Shown piece by piece: positions 43,904-56,131 of a stretch of 64,000 bases of DNA. Positions within the stretch are counted from its first letter, which is position 1. Each line of letters opens with the position of its first letter. The notes beneath the pieces are model-generated. The model did no database searches and was not told the origin of the DNA. It saw only the letters and a program-made list of their open reading frames with translations. The position numbers and the translations under genes were made by a program. The stretch is from Crossaster papposus (Eukaryota; Echinodermata; Asteroidea; Velatida; Solasteridae), in NCBI GenBank assembly GCA_037893245.1, contig JBAIAA010000743.1:558001-622000 (forward strand). Reading direction: 5' to 3'.

Positions 43904-44125
43904 AGGGATGTAGTCGAGTCCATCACAAGTCCCTGCAAGTCCCTGCAAGTCCATCACAAGTCCTTCAGTTCCAATTCAAATCACAAGCTATTCAAATCAG
44001 CTTTGACAAAGGCATTCCTTTGTCATTGTTCATCCAGTTACTTGTGACTGGCTTTATGAAGGGACTTGTGACTGGCTTTACGAAAGGACTTGTGAAAGGA
44101 CTTGCAGGGACTCGACTACAACCCT
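43904..44125 (+). mobile_element. R5 MITE
   Basis: AGGGATGTAGTCGAGTCC and GGACTCGACTACAACCCT. The longest copy, because the CAAGTCC motif is repeated more. Confidence 0.75.
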
Positions 44126-44813
44126 GGATCGTAGTGATAGGACCAATGATCCACTGTCAGCGATCAACCATTGAGGAATAAGAAGGTATCCTCCATGGAT
44201 CAACTATGTCCATAATGGCAACAGAAAACCAAGTTAACCAAGTTAACCAACTTACTCCTGTCAATAATCAGGGTATGGGGCAGGAACAGTTCGACCTTAC
44301 CCCAATCCGATACCTATTATGGTATCTCTCATCAATCAAACTTGTCAATCTGGGTACCTACGTACGTTTTGTCACCGCGTTCTTTCAGCTCCTTTTGTTG
44401 CCAGTCCATGTGGTCGTTGAATTCTGTTGATCCGTAGTTAGCTGTATACCGTTGGGAATCTATTATTTTTTTCCCCAGATGACCTAATTTCGCTTCAATT
44501 TTTCCAAAACATGCTATATGGCCCAGGGAAACAGTTAGTGCAGAGGTCATGCCAAAAGTGGGTCATGTGTGGCTTTTTCTGTAACTTTGAAGAAGAAAAA
44601 AATGGATATTTTCACAGTCATCGGAGAGCAATAATACTCCAATCGTACCAATGTCATCAAAAACGGTCCCAGGGTTGAACAAACTATACTGAAGTTCGTG
44701 GCCACAATTTTGCTCATGCGCAAGAATATGCATCAGAGCCACTATTTTGTGCCCAGGGTCGTTTTCCAAACCCCAGCTCCGTCTCTGTTTCGCTTCGTTC
44801 ATGCATTTTGGCA

Positions 44814-44876
44814 ATGGTGATGGAGCCGTTGATGGAGCCGGTAATGGAGCCGGAGACGGAGCCGGAGACGGAGCCT
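44814..44876 (+). repeat. GGAGCCG tandem array
   Basis: GGTGATGGAGCCG, GATGGAGCCG and GAGACGGAGCCG units inside a degenerate inverted-repeat element. Confidence 0.65.
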
Positions 44877-46020
44877 ATACCTATTCAGTTGGGGTTTGTA
44901 AAACGGTTCAGAATTGCTTTTAGCTGCTGTGCTGGCATGAAAATAGATGGTTTCTAGAAGTAGGCCTCCCACGATCTGAACATGGATTACATTTTTAAAA
45001 CAAATCTGGTGTACCTGGGCGAGTGGGTTACTTAAAACAGCTGGGCGTTGATTAGTCAGCACGATTTAGGGTTTACTCTTAATATCTGGAATGGGGATAC
45101 AGTCGGGCTCAATTTTCAGCCCTAATTAGGTCTGATTCGTCCGTACGGTCCGTGCTGCGTTCGCATTCTACCCCCACTAATCATTTGACAGCTGGGCGTA
45201 AATGTGTTTACCCGTTTTGTTGGCCGAATTCATTGTGCGGTGTAGCCTCAATTTACACGAACTATTCCCTCGAAATGCTTCGCAGTTGGGCGCTGATAAG
45301 GTTCCGTGCATTTTGGGCTCTTGGGTGACACTTCGGGAGTATCATATACCCAAAACCCTTTGTGGGTTGCAGCGGAGACGGTAATGGGATCACGTATAGA
45401 CTGTACCCACTTTACACCTATAATATACACCCCGTATGAATCAGCTGGGTACCGAACGATAAAGGTACTGGGTACTGGGTGTCGGCGTGGTACCGATGTG
45501 ATACCCGCTGTTGTGAAAAATGTCAAGTCTGGACTGTGGGCTCGGAGCCTAGCGGGAGCAGTAATCGCCGCGCCGCGTCACATTTTGCTGAACTTTCCCA
45601 TTTTTGTGATTCGTTTCCCCAGTTCCTTTATACAATCGATTCTTATTATTAGCGACCTAAAAATTCCGAGAGAAGTCACGCAAGTGATCGTGAACGAGTC
45701 TTTTGAAATTTATTGAAAAGATCTTTTTCCAGAAACAAACCATGACGACGTTATGTATGTTTCCCTACGTGGCAGTTTTCTGCGCAACAAGTTCAAACCA
45801 AATAGCAACCACATTATTAAACTTGAAATACACTACACTCTTCTGGGGCCAATTTCATAGAGCTGCTTAAGCATAAAATTTGCTTAGCACAAAACATTCT
45901 TGCTTAGTAAAACCAGCTTACTAGCAACAACTAGGTGGTGTATATTATTTGTGATTGGTATTTAGCTGTTGTTAGCTTAGTGTAATGATCACATGAAATT
46001 GTGGCTCTTAACCTTGTTTA

Positions 46021-47184
46021 TGGCCCTGTCACACCAGACCATTTTAGGTCAACGCGTGAGTAACGTGTTGTAATTTTGGCAACACGCTGGCAAACGCTGA
46101 CCAACGCTTGGCCAGCGTTAGCAACACGCTGAGCGCGTTACTCACGCGCTGGGACATGCTGTCACACGCTGAGGAAAACATATTTTTTTCAACATACATA
46201 CAATTTCCAGCGTTTGCCAGCGTGTGACTGCACACGCTGGCGGAGCGTTGGAGGTTTGTTACTCACGCGTCGAACACGCTAGACGATCGTTATCAACCCG
46301 ATACTCACACGCTGGCGCACGCTGGCTTACACTGGCGTACTCTGGCGATACGCTAGTTATGGCCCTGTCACCCCAGAACGTTTTAGGCCAATGCATGAGT
46401 AGCGCGTTAAAAATAGTTGATACGCTGGCAATCGCTGAACTTTCACAGAAAAAGTCAAGTGGAACCGTTATTTCAGCCTGTCCATACAGATTGATAACGG
46501 GTTCATAGCGTATGCCAGCGCGTGAGTATCGTGTCAGGAACGCGCTCAGCGTGTGAGGAACGTATCACTGATTTATAGTAAAAATACGACAGCGGGTCGC
46601 CAGCGTGTGAGTAGTGGGTTGGTAACGATCGTCTAGCGCGTTCGACGCGTGAGTAACGACCATCCTGCGCGCCGCGGCGTGTGCAGTCACACGCTGGCAA
46701 ACGCTGAAAATTTTAGGTATGTTGAAAACTGTATTTTTTTCCTCAGCGTGTTCCAGCGTGTTCCAGCGTGTGGGTAACGCGCTTAGCGTGTTGCGAACGC
46801 TGGCCTAGCGTTGGTCAACGTTTACCCGCGTGTTACCGAAATTCCAACACGTTGGCCTAAAACGTTCTGGTGTGACAGGGCCATTATTGTAGTAGCGCGT
46901 CGGATTTGTATACAACTAACCATGTGGTCGTTGTAGTACGCTGGCGCGCGTTGAAACGCGCTACTCACGCGCTGGGCAGTCGTTCATCAGTCGTCGAGCG
47001 CGTTACTAACGCGTTTCTCACGCGCTGGCGAACGCATTGAACCCGTTAACAACGCGTTATGGACACGCTGAAATCACGGTTCCATTTGACTTTTTCTGTG
47101 GAAGTTCAGCGTTTGCCAGCGCATCAACTATTTTTAACGCGCTACTCACGCGTTGGCCTAAAACGTTCTAGTGTGACAGGGCCA
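46021..47184 (+). mobile_element. Outer Harbinger-like element, TTA duplication
   Basis: TGGCCCTGTCACACC at left and GTGTGACAGGGCCA at right, flanked on both sides by TTA. The body is a dense mosaic of CACGCTGG / GCGTGTGAG / AACGCG motifs in both orientations, with no ORF of note. 3-bp TWA duplications suit PIF/Harbinger MITEs. Confidence 0.75.
46360..46883 (+). mobile_element. Inner Harbinger-like element nested in the outer one
   Basis: Same termini (TGGCCCTGTCACCCC and GGTGTGACAGGGCCA) and again flanked by TTA at 46357-46359 and 46884-46886. So a family member inserted into another member. Confidence 0.75.
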
Positions 47185-50100
47185 TTACCAAGCAAGAGGC
47201 TTTTGGTGCTTAAGCAACATTTTGTGCTTTAGCTGCTCTATGAAATTGGCCGCTGGTAACACTTACTTTCTTCAATCATTTTCTGACAAGAAAGCTCGAC
47301 AGTGTTACATTAATTTCCGAATTGAAAAAACCCCCAAAACACACAATGGCACCTAATTTCAGGTTATTGTGTTTTTCTTTTTGCTATACCAAACACGCGT
47401 TTAATAAGCCACAACGGAACAGTACTACAAAATATTAGACCTATAAAATCAAGTTTGAGTACACACAATTCAGCCGTACTCCCTCGATAGGATCAGTGCT
47501 GTGTCATGAAAACGGAAATTGACATCAGCATAAAGCTGTCAAAATTTGCCCAACATCGCGATACCATAACGCCTCCCGGATTTGCAAACAAAAATTGAAA
47601 AGTGATGGGGAGGATACGAGGTCCACATAGACTTGTTATATGTAGGATTAATGGGCGACTGACTCAGTCCAACACCGTAACGCCGGGGAGCGGCGATAGC
47701 CGCGGCCCGTTAATCGGTCCGGAATGTTGTGGCCAGCTGTGTTTATGCGCTAAGCTGTATAACACGGCCTGTGAGGCAGCTGCACGCTCGGTCCATTGTG
47801 GAGTGCAGCTACCGGACAATTACGCTTTCAACTGTATATTGTTAGGTTGGACTGAAAACATTTTCTGCACATTTCACCAGAGCCCCGCCAGTATTCATCC
47901 CATATAGGTCAATGCCTATTTCTACCCTACTTCACTTTTGAAAACAAAATCCAAATTGAGAAAAATGCAAAACAAACTCCAACCCAAATAAGACAAATAG
48001 GTTTTAAAAAAGAAGAAAAAAACCCTGACGTTGAAATGTAAGCGAAGGGATATGTGGGCTTTTTGTTGTGGTGGGAGGGCAAGCTGCCAGATCGTATTTG
48101 CAAGGACCGGGTAGAATTCAATCCTTTTGGTCGCGGTCTTATTTTCCCCTCTGCAATTATACCTGTATCGCACGGGCAATCTATAATACACGCAGGGCAA
48201 TACAGCCCAACGGGGCTCTCTATACGTCAAACTCTTACTAGTTTATCGCCAATCTTCAAAGTTTGTTAGCGTCGAGAAAGCCTGTGGGAACTACAGATTT
48301 TAGCCCGTCATTATTTGCGTCGACTTTTCAAACTGACACCCGAGTCTTTGTTGGCAAACAGGGGTATTTAGTTCTCTCTTGGCCTTTGATCGTTTAAGAC
48401 CGCTGAAATAATTGCCATTTTTGTGGCAAATCGTGCGTCCAAAACGTTTCCAATTGAGATCGTTATCAGCACAGTTGATGGTAAAGCGTATTTTGAAAGC
48501 CGTGACAATAGATCTGACGCCGGCGTAACAAGATTAGGGAGAATAAACCCCCCCTAAAGGGAACCTGGAAAGTAACTTTTAAGAAAATGCATTGTTCCTG
48601 GATTGTTTTCATCCATTTTCTTCTTTCAAAAGCGAATTAAAGGTGTTCCACTTTTCAAATTGCGGTTTAACTTTATAACTGTATCTATATAAGTCTGTAT
48701 GTATTTATTATTACATTATGCTGTATGCCGAGTATTGTGTTACTGTTTCAGCATTCAGCCCTCACTAGCGCTGAGATAAACTAAATTGAGAGGGTTCAGA
48801 ATTAAGCAAGTGTTGCGTCTAATTTTAGGATACAGAATTATGAAGATGCTTTAAATCTTACCCAACTTGAAACACTCTGTGAAAGAAGAAATAGCCTGTC
48901 TTAAATTCGCTTAAACACTTGTTAACGTTCCCCAGTGGTTACCTTTGAATAATGTAATATCTATGACTTTATGAGACTATAATCGAAATCCTAAACCATT
49001 TAAACAAGTTATGTGCAGAATAGAGCCGTACAACTGCAAAACTAGTCCAATTAGACCCCTGAATAATGTAAAACTTAATTGGTATTCTGACACTGTTTAC
49101 AAGATGTGTGTGCACCGAGACCATTTTTTTTTCTGTCTTAACACTTTTAATAATTTAGTGTTGTTTAATGTATTTCTTTTAAATTTATTGTATTATGTGT
49201 TTTTTGTACGATCATGTGCAATTCAGCCTTTTTGGCTGCGATGATGATTTGATTAAAACATAATAATAAGAATATTGCATTAACCCTTATCCATTGTAAA
49301 CAAATTGTTGGTACATCTTGAAAGTTACTTATATCATCGCTGTAAAAATGTCAGACCTTTTCATGAAACCAGGTTATGGCTGCCGTTATATACTCGGAGC
49401 TATAGCTAGCTATGCTTGAACCTCGTCCAGGTGACAGTCCGGGGGGATAAACGAGTTCAAAAAGTGACTCCGCAGCGGCAATCGGAGCAGGTGTGGAAAC
49501 AACGCACGGACCGATGACAAAGTGCACCTGCACGGCGGATAGGCAGCGGGCCTGCAGCGGCCCTTGCCCCGGTCACTCTCGGGCCAGATCTTGACTGAGT
49601 TTACGCCAAAATTGCAGGAATGTTGGCCTTCGGGGTCAAAAGTATGTTGACAAATTGTAGGGATGATTTCCTCTGACTTCGCGGTCATTCGATCAAATTA
49701 TAAAAAAAGCATATTCCTGAGGATTATCAAAACTGGTGACCACACAGCTTTTACACGGTAAAAAATTGTTTGGTAAAAACAGTGGGGCAATGTTTTGTGC
49801 CCAACATTGATAAGAAGTTATTACTGCCTTGTTGGTTTATTCGGGTAAAAAAATTGACAAAAAAGTGTTGAGAAGAAGTGTGTTTAACGTCAGTTGTCAT
49901 TGTTCTGGTTCACGCACTGGTTCACTGGCTGAATGATGACGTTATACAATTCGGTACCCTATATAAAGCAGGTTAATCTAACATAAATGCCTTAGAAAAA
50001 CTGGCTTGTTTAACCACGGCTTATTAAACTTGGGGCAAATAGTCATACCTCTCAGCGTATTGCGCAGCAACGTTTATGTTTCGCCAGCCGCACGGATCAT

Positions 50101-50359
50101 TCAACTCGTTAAATGAAGCAGTCCCGCGCGCCGTTCCGCCGTGTCCCCAGGAGAAATACACGCATGCTTCATACGCCAAACTTCCCCCTCCCTATGTCTG
50201 TCATCCAGGCTTCAAAAACCAGGACTGTGATTTCCTGTGTGCAACATCATAGTTTACATAACTAGCGACGTGCCGTCTGTCAGCGTTTGGGGGAGTTTTG
50301 CCTGAGTTACGAAACGTCTGTTACTCTGTTTGCCCCCCTTATCACTAGTGTTTAGGCCA

Positions 50360-50889
50360 GGGGCCAATTTCATGGAGCTGCTGAACACAAACATTTGCTT
50401 AGTAGGAGCATAGAGAAAGGAACTGTTCCTTTCTCTATGGTAGGAGCATTCTTTCTTGGCAAAAACAGGGTTATAGCGAATCGTTAATTTAGTTGGTGAG
50501 TGGCTGGGTTCATTACAAATTCTTTCCCATCGTAGGACAGTAGCCACCCTCCGTCTGTTTCATGGAAAACACCAGTCTGTTTAATTTGGTTTCTTCTGTC
50601 AGGGTTTTCGAGCGTGCTTTCCTGATTGCCCTTTTCCTTTCAACTGTAGCCATTTGCCTAAAGTGGCTTTTTGGCCTTGCTTTATAGTTAGGGCGATATT
50701 TCATAAAAAAAACCAATATAGGCCTAAACCAAATGTTCAGGTGATGCATGTGGTTTGTGACTTGTATTCAGCTGATTTTTGCTTAGCATAAAAAAAACCC
50801 ACCAAACATGGAGTTTGGGCTGCAGCAAGCCTTTTTGGTGCTAAGCAAATTAGTGTGCTTATATCAGCTCAACGAAATTGGTCCCTGGT
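50360..50889 (+). mobile_element. R3 MITE with insertions
   Basis: GGGGCCAATTTCATGGAGCT to CAACGAAATTGGTCCC. Interrupted by a small palindrome (50412-50440) and by about 230 bp of unrelated DNA (50490-50725). Confidence 0.65.
50409..50439. repeat. Perfect 15-bp hairpin flanked by a 9-bp duplication
   Basis: CATAGAGAAAGGAAC and its inverse separated by one base. TAGGAGCAT occurs immediately before (50403-50411) and after (50441-50449). Confidence 0.7.
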
Positions 50890-53081
50890 ACTCAGCTCGC
50901 CTATCTCATGTCACGTCCCGTGACTGTTAGTGCTTATCGTTACCATTGCCCCCTATAAAAACCAACCTGTCAACGGAGTTCTTTCAGTAATATTTCCCAA
51001 CTGCGAATGATTTGCCCAGAAAATTATCGCTTTTCAAAACACTGCACGCGCCCGGTCCCCTAAGGACCGGCCTCGGGGCCTCGAAAGGATACCGGCTTTC
51101 AACGAGCTGAATTCCTCCGGGGTTCTGCTGTTCTAAATATTAGCGGAAAACAACGCCGTATAATAACGGGTCGAAACTGATGACCCACATCTTTAAAGGT
51201 CACATGTTCAGGATGATGCAAAGGGGTCGGCGACGGTTTTTTGACGAAATTTCGGGAAGCAGTTGAGGTTGACACGCCTATAAAACTGATTGAGTGTTTT
51301 ATATTAAGCTCATTTTGATGGGTTAATAGAGATCATAGTTACGTCCCAAAGACACAAGACTCGCTGAAAACAGTGCTTGCAAAATGTGGCAAACGTCCTT
51401 CGAGGTCTAGCTCTGATAGCGCACAACCACAGACTGTTTTAATCGACTGGCCACTGGCAGCCGGAATGGTGTCTATATACACAGGGGAAAAAAGATCGTA
51501 ATGTCTGTCCAACTGAATAATCGCAATTACAAAACTCTCCGTAAATAATTAAAAATACTATGTTTACGGTTTCTATGATTTCAAGAGGACATCCCAACTC
51601 AGTTCTCAGGCCGTGTCTAAAACTGGCTTCCATGGCTAAGGCTATACATGTACGTCTATTGTCATAGGATAACGACATAGACAAAGCCCTAGTATCGTAT
51701 ATACCAAGAAGTTTGGAGGTAACTGTAGGTCAGAAGGCCCAGCTGTCTCGTAAAACTACCCAAAGCTTTGCTGTAGGCCCCTAATGCTGAATCTAAAGGA
51801 GTCACATTTCCCTTTTGTCTTTAAAGCTTTGCGGTAGGCCTTATCATTCAGATGGCCGGGCATGGATCTTGATACAATGCAGTCGTGGATTGATATATTT
51901 TCCAACACCTTTCCTATCGTTTTAGAGTGAACATCCGTCATACCCGACGTTGGCAGGTGACAACCATGGGTGTTCTCCGATCCGGTGGTCCCACTGGTCC
52001 ATGGCAGAGTTTCATCATCAACAAACGGCCCACCGTCCTCCTCTTAAGACCCAGTACACCCAAAACCTCTTCACCTCTCTCATTATCAACAAAGCACTTC
52101 AACAAACAATCTCGACGTCAAGAACTTCTGTCCGAGCGGTCATTGCCTCTATAACTAAGCTCGCTCCATTGCATCCAGCAATAACCGCGCGCTTCCAGCC
52201 TGTACGATCGAGTCCCGGCTGGAAGCTCTCACGGACACATGATCGGAGCTCACAAAAACCCCTGCGTGGTCCGGGGTTTCCTTGTAGTCATGAATGCCAA
52301 GTGGGAGTGGACCAACGGTGTTGTCCCAATGACCCCCCTCTATAGCCGCAGGCATCGCTGCTGTTTGTGTTTATAGCCCCTAAACAAACTGCAATGTTTC
52401 ACGTTACTGACGTGTCGACATCATGGCAGTGTCCCCCTTTCCAGATTCAGGGAGAGTAAAGTTAAAACGTTTCCACGATTTGAACAAGACAGGAGCTAAG
52501 ATTAAACTTCAATCTATAACTTACAAAGACACTGGCACGCTCCAGAAACTGACAAAGTTTTCAAACTGTCTCCACAATTTAGCTATAGACTAAATTGAGT
52601 GGTTAGTTAATCAGTTTTTCTGCAATGAGTGATCCTCCTTTACCACTTTAAGCCGCACCCATGCAGGAGGAAGACACTTGTATAGTTCGGGTTCTGGGAC
52701 GAACGATTGTCACGCACATTTTGTTGGACATGTAGATATTCTTACTCACCAATTTGATCAGAGTAGAGGCTTTGCGACCAGTATCCTAAACGAAAGAGTC
52801 AATCGCCATAATGTATAGGCCTTATTGAAAATCTTGACCCGAGATTTCAAAAAGAATCCTTCCGATAATTATACCTAACACCGCATCATCTGAGATAAAT
52901 GTGTGTTGGATAGCAAACGTCCGATCCTAGTCTACCTTTCTCACCTAAACGATTAACATTCCAAAACAAAAACTGTAAACATAAACTGCCTAATATCGCC
53001 CAATTTGCATGCTCTTTTCCCTTCCAGTCTAGCATTAAAACACCTCCACAAACTTGCATGCAACAGTCCGTAGCATCTTTA

Positions 53082-53777
53082 TGGCCCAGTCACAATGTCG
53101 GCGATCTGTCGGGGATTAGTTTTGGCCGGGGGTCGTCGTAGAAAATAAAGAATCCTTGAACAATCCTAGCAATAATCCTAATAAAAGTGGAGCAGTCACA
53201 TTGTCTGAGATTTTTTCAAGGATTTTGACCCGGTTTTGTCGAAAAATCGTGGGATTAGCCTCCTGCAGCAAGAGCGTCTCAAACTTTTAGCGATCCGATC
53301 GGAGGCGCCCTTATATACACGGCGATTTACTACGATTCCACCGTACGATTCGTCGGAGACGATCACAGAAAGCGTACGAATCGTCGCAGGGCGCCTCCGA
53401 TTCAGTCGGAGGGCGCCGGAGACCACTCGCAGACATTGAATCTCAACCTGAATTTCCAATCCCACACAGAATCTTGCGACTAGTCTCAGATTATTCGGAG
53501 GACGCCTCCGATTAATCGGAGGGCATCGTAGGTCATCGGAGATTGTGTCTGGGATGCCCAAAATGGGTGAAAAATCTTGCGAGCAATCTTAAAATGTTAA
53601 GTTCAAAGTTGGGGACCGCGACGGGTGTGGCGATGCCAAAAAAATCTGCGACAAGCCGCAGGCGTCCGGAGAGCGCCTCCGACGGGTGCAAAATCGTGAG
53701 ATCTGTCTCAAGATTTTGTTCAAATTTCCCGGTTTTACCCATCGCCGACGCATCGCAACTGATTTGTGACTGGCCCA
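53082..53777. mobile_element. Harbinger-like MITE, TTA duplication
   Basis: TGGCCCAGTCACAATGTCGG to ATTTGTGACTGGCCCA with TTA on both sides. The interior is GC-rich, with repeated TCGGAGGCGCC / GGCGCCTCCGA. Open frames inside are palindrome artefacts. Confidence 0.75.
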
Positions 53778-54281
53778 TTAGTGCTTCCCATGAAAAAAAT
53801 AGAGTAATATAGGCATTTAGCTGTGACCCCTAGCAACCAAGTTATTCTTTAGTAACTGTGAATGGCGGGAGAAATCGGAGTCATTAGAACAAATCCTTTT
53901 GAGTCTTAGGGCCTGACTGGACGCTAAACCGGTCTTACAATGCTCAGAGTGACAGCTGGAGGAGTGGATGTATACTGGTGAGTTAGTCTTGCACGCACTG
54001 TGGACAATCCAGGTCCACAATCTGTTTTTCAGTTTCCGAAAAAGAGCGCTAGAGGAAAAATGGGTTAGGGTTATTATATAGAAAAGATAGAAGGAACAGC
54101 TGAGAGGCCCAGAATCAAAATTTGAGGGTAAATTTGTTTTGGGGAAGCGAGACCAAAGGAGACAAAGGAATGTCCACAGTACGTATGTAAGGTAAAGCTG
54201 GTTGTGTGTCTGTGGGCTTAGAATACAGATCAGTGTTTTGTTTAGTTATCCTCCTTGTGGATGATGACATTCAAGAAGTGG

Positions 54282-54330
54282 GCCTGATGATGTGAGCCTG
54301 ATGATGTGAGCCTGATGATGCGAGTCCTCT
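54282..54330 (+). repeat. CTGATGATGTGAGC tandem repeat
   Basis: Three imperfect 15-bp units. Confidence 0.65.
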
Positions 54331-55608
54331 GATGTGAACTTGGAAGGAATTCGTGTGATTAGTGAAAGTCAGCAGACTGTCCTCATCACTGGTCCAGATA
54401 CAAAAATACATCATCAATGTATCTTCACTAGATCCAGGGACGACATGGTGCTGCGGTAAACATAGCGTTCCTCGAGGTCACTCATGCAGAGGCATGCAAA
54501 GGCTAGGAGGGTGTCATGCGAGTAGCCATTGCAGCATGTACCTAGGGTTGCGCACATCTAAATAAAGTCCCATAGACAACAATGATAAATACCCCAACTT
54601 CAAAATATTGGGGAAAATACTCACAACTCTCCAAGGTGACTAAACTATACACCAAAATGAAGCTTATTTCACCATCTTTCATTTTCTTTTCAATTTTTGT
54701 GGGGTCATCTGATAACTTTTGGGTGATATTTTCCTCCAAAGGAGAACACCTCTAAAACTAGTGCTGAAGCCCAATCTGCAGAGCGTCCATTTTGAAAAAA
54801 TACCCTCTCGCTCAAGAGCCAAGTAGTGCCAATTCCAGGGCCAGATTCATCCCAAATGCTCAGAATTAGAAGCTCACACTCTCGGACCGAGGTGGTACAC
54901 TGTATTTTTACAATCCTTCAAATGCATGGCTCTCAAAATGCTCTTTAGAAAATTATTTCCTGGGCATGCAAAATGTGATCTGGTCAGCGCAAGCAATTTC
55001 GGGCCTATTTACAACCCTGCACCCCTAGATAGTGCTTATAACTTGGAAGAAGAACGAAATGTTCTTCGTTAGTACATGTTTCATGAGGGCGCCAATTTTA
55101 CTGATGGGAGGAGTATTATTTAACCAGTTAGGTCACGTCATATTACCAGCGTTTACAGGTTTTTAAGTCCGGAAAAAAAACCAATGGAGCAACGGCCAAC
55201 GCCAAGATGCCCAGACTATAAAGCCCCACATAACAGAGTTCCGTCACAGTCCCTGACTACAGCTGTCTTGAATGTGAGCCACTATAAATGGATACCATTA
55301 ACTCCTGTATTCTGACAGCTCTAGGAAAAAATCCACAACCAAAACCAAGTTGGAATATATTAAAAATGTCCAAGCGAGAGAGAAAAACAGGAAAAAGAAA
55401 CCTCTCGGGTAATCTCATAGGCCTATACACCAACAAAACAACGGTGCACCATTTTCATACACACGCACGAAGAATGATTGTTTATCTGTGGTTTAGCCAT
55501 TGCCTGGCAAGGGATACCGCGGTTGAATTAAAAATGGCAAAGAACTAAATTTCGACTATAGGCCTACAGGGTGGCCCACAAGAAAAAGCCACCTTCACCA
55601 CCTAAATC

Positions 55609-55760
55609 CAAAACTATCTATACCAATGGATGGATAACCTTCTAGACAAGCATACCTCCACCACCCAAAGCCAAAACTATACCAATGGATGGAGAATCTT
55701 TCTAGACAAACACACTAACTTCCACCGCCAAAAGCCAAAACTATACCAATGGATGAAGAT
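55609..55760 (+). repeat. About 62-bp tandem repeat, 2.5 units
   Basis: AAAACTATACCAATGGATGG recurs three times with TCTAGACAA and TCCACC between. Confidence 0.7.
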
Positions 55761-55865
55761 GTCTCCATATCCGTTATACACATTTGGCCTCAATGCAGCG
55801 AAAGCACACTTTGTCCGTTTTGGGGGCCACAAGATGACAACACTGGGAAATGTACATGGGGAGTC

Positions 55866-56131
55866 CGGTTGGCGTATAGCGGTTCTTTCCTCGCCACCGC
55901 TGTGACCCGGGTTCGAATCCAGCCTGGGCCAATAATGTGGATTGGGTTTTCAGTCCCTCCCTGATTCCGTGGGTTTTCCCCAGGATATTCTTCTGTTTTT
56001 ACCCCTCCTATACCTCTAAATCTGTACCTTCTTCTCATGTCGGGTTTCTTTATATAGATTACGAGCTATACAGTGACGTTTTTTTTTAGGGATGATTGGT
56101 TTCATTACAAGAAATAATAATAATAATAATA
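55866..56131 (+). mobile_element. tRNA-derived SINE
   Basis: Head GGTTGGCGTATAGCGG, B box GGGTTCGAATCC at 55909-55920, shared body GTGGGTTTTCCCCAGGATAT, and AAT tail at 56113-56131. RNA polymerase III promoter by family. Confidence 0.8.

Larger units (their letters stand above)
39924..45845. other. Intergenic, no gene seen
   Basis: Only MITEs, one SINE and poly-C runs. Short open frames lack codon bias, splice context or recognisable domains. Confidence 0.6.
45846..47252 (+). mobile_element. R3 MITE split by nested Harbinger-like elements
   Basis: R3 left arm 45846-46020 and right arm 47185-47252 (GCTCTATGAAATTGGCC). The 1.16 kb between them is a separate element with its own termini. Confidence 0.75.
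47253..53081. other. Intergenic, no gene seen
   Basis: Contains one broken R3 element. A 101-codon frame at 47602-47907 and a 92-codon frame at 49410-49688 have no recognisable domain. Confidence 0.55.

Noticed and set aside
47602..47907. 101-codon plus frame with mixed composition
   Set aside because: No recognisable domain and no convincing splice or promoter context; kept only as a note under the intergenic entry.
53196..53561. 121-codon frame
   Set aside because: Lies wholly inside a palindromic Harbinger-like MITE; frames are open on both strands because of the repeats.
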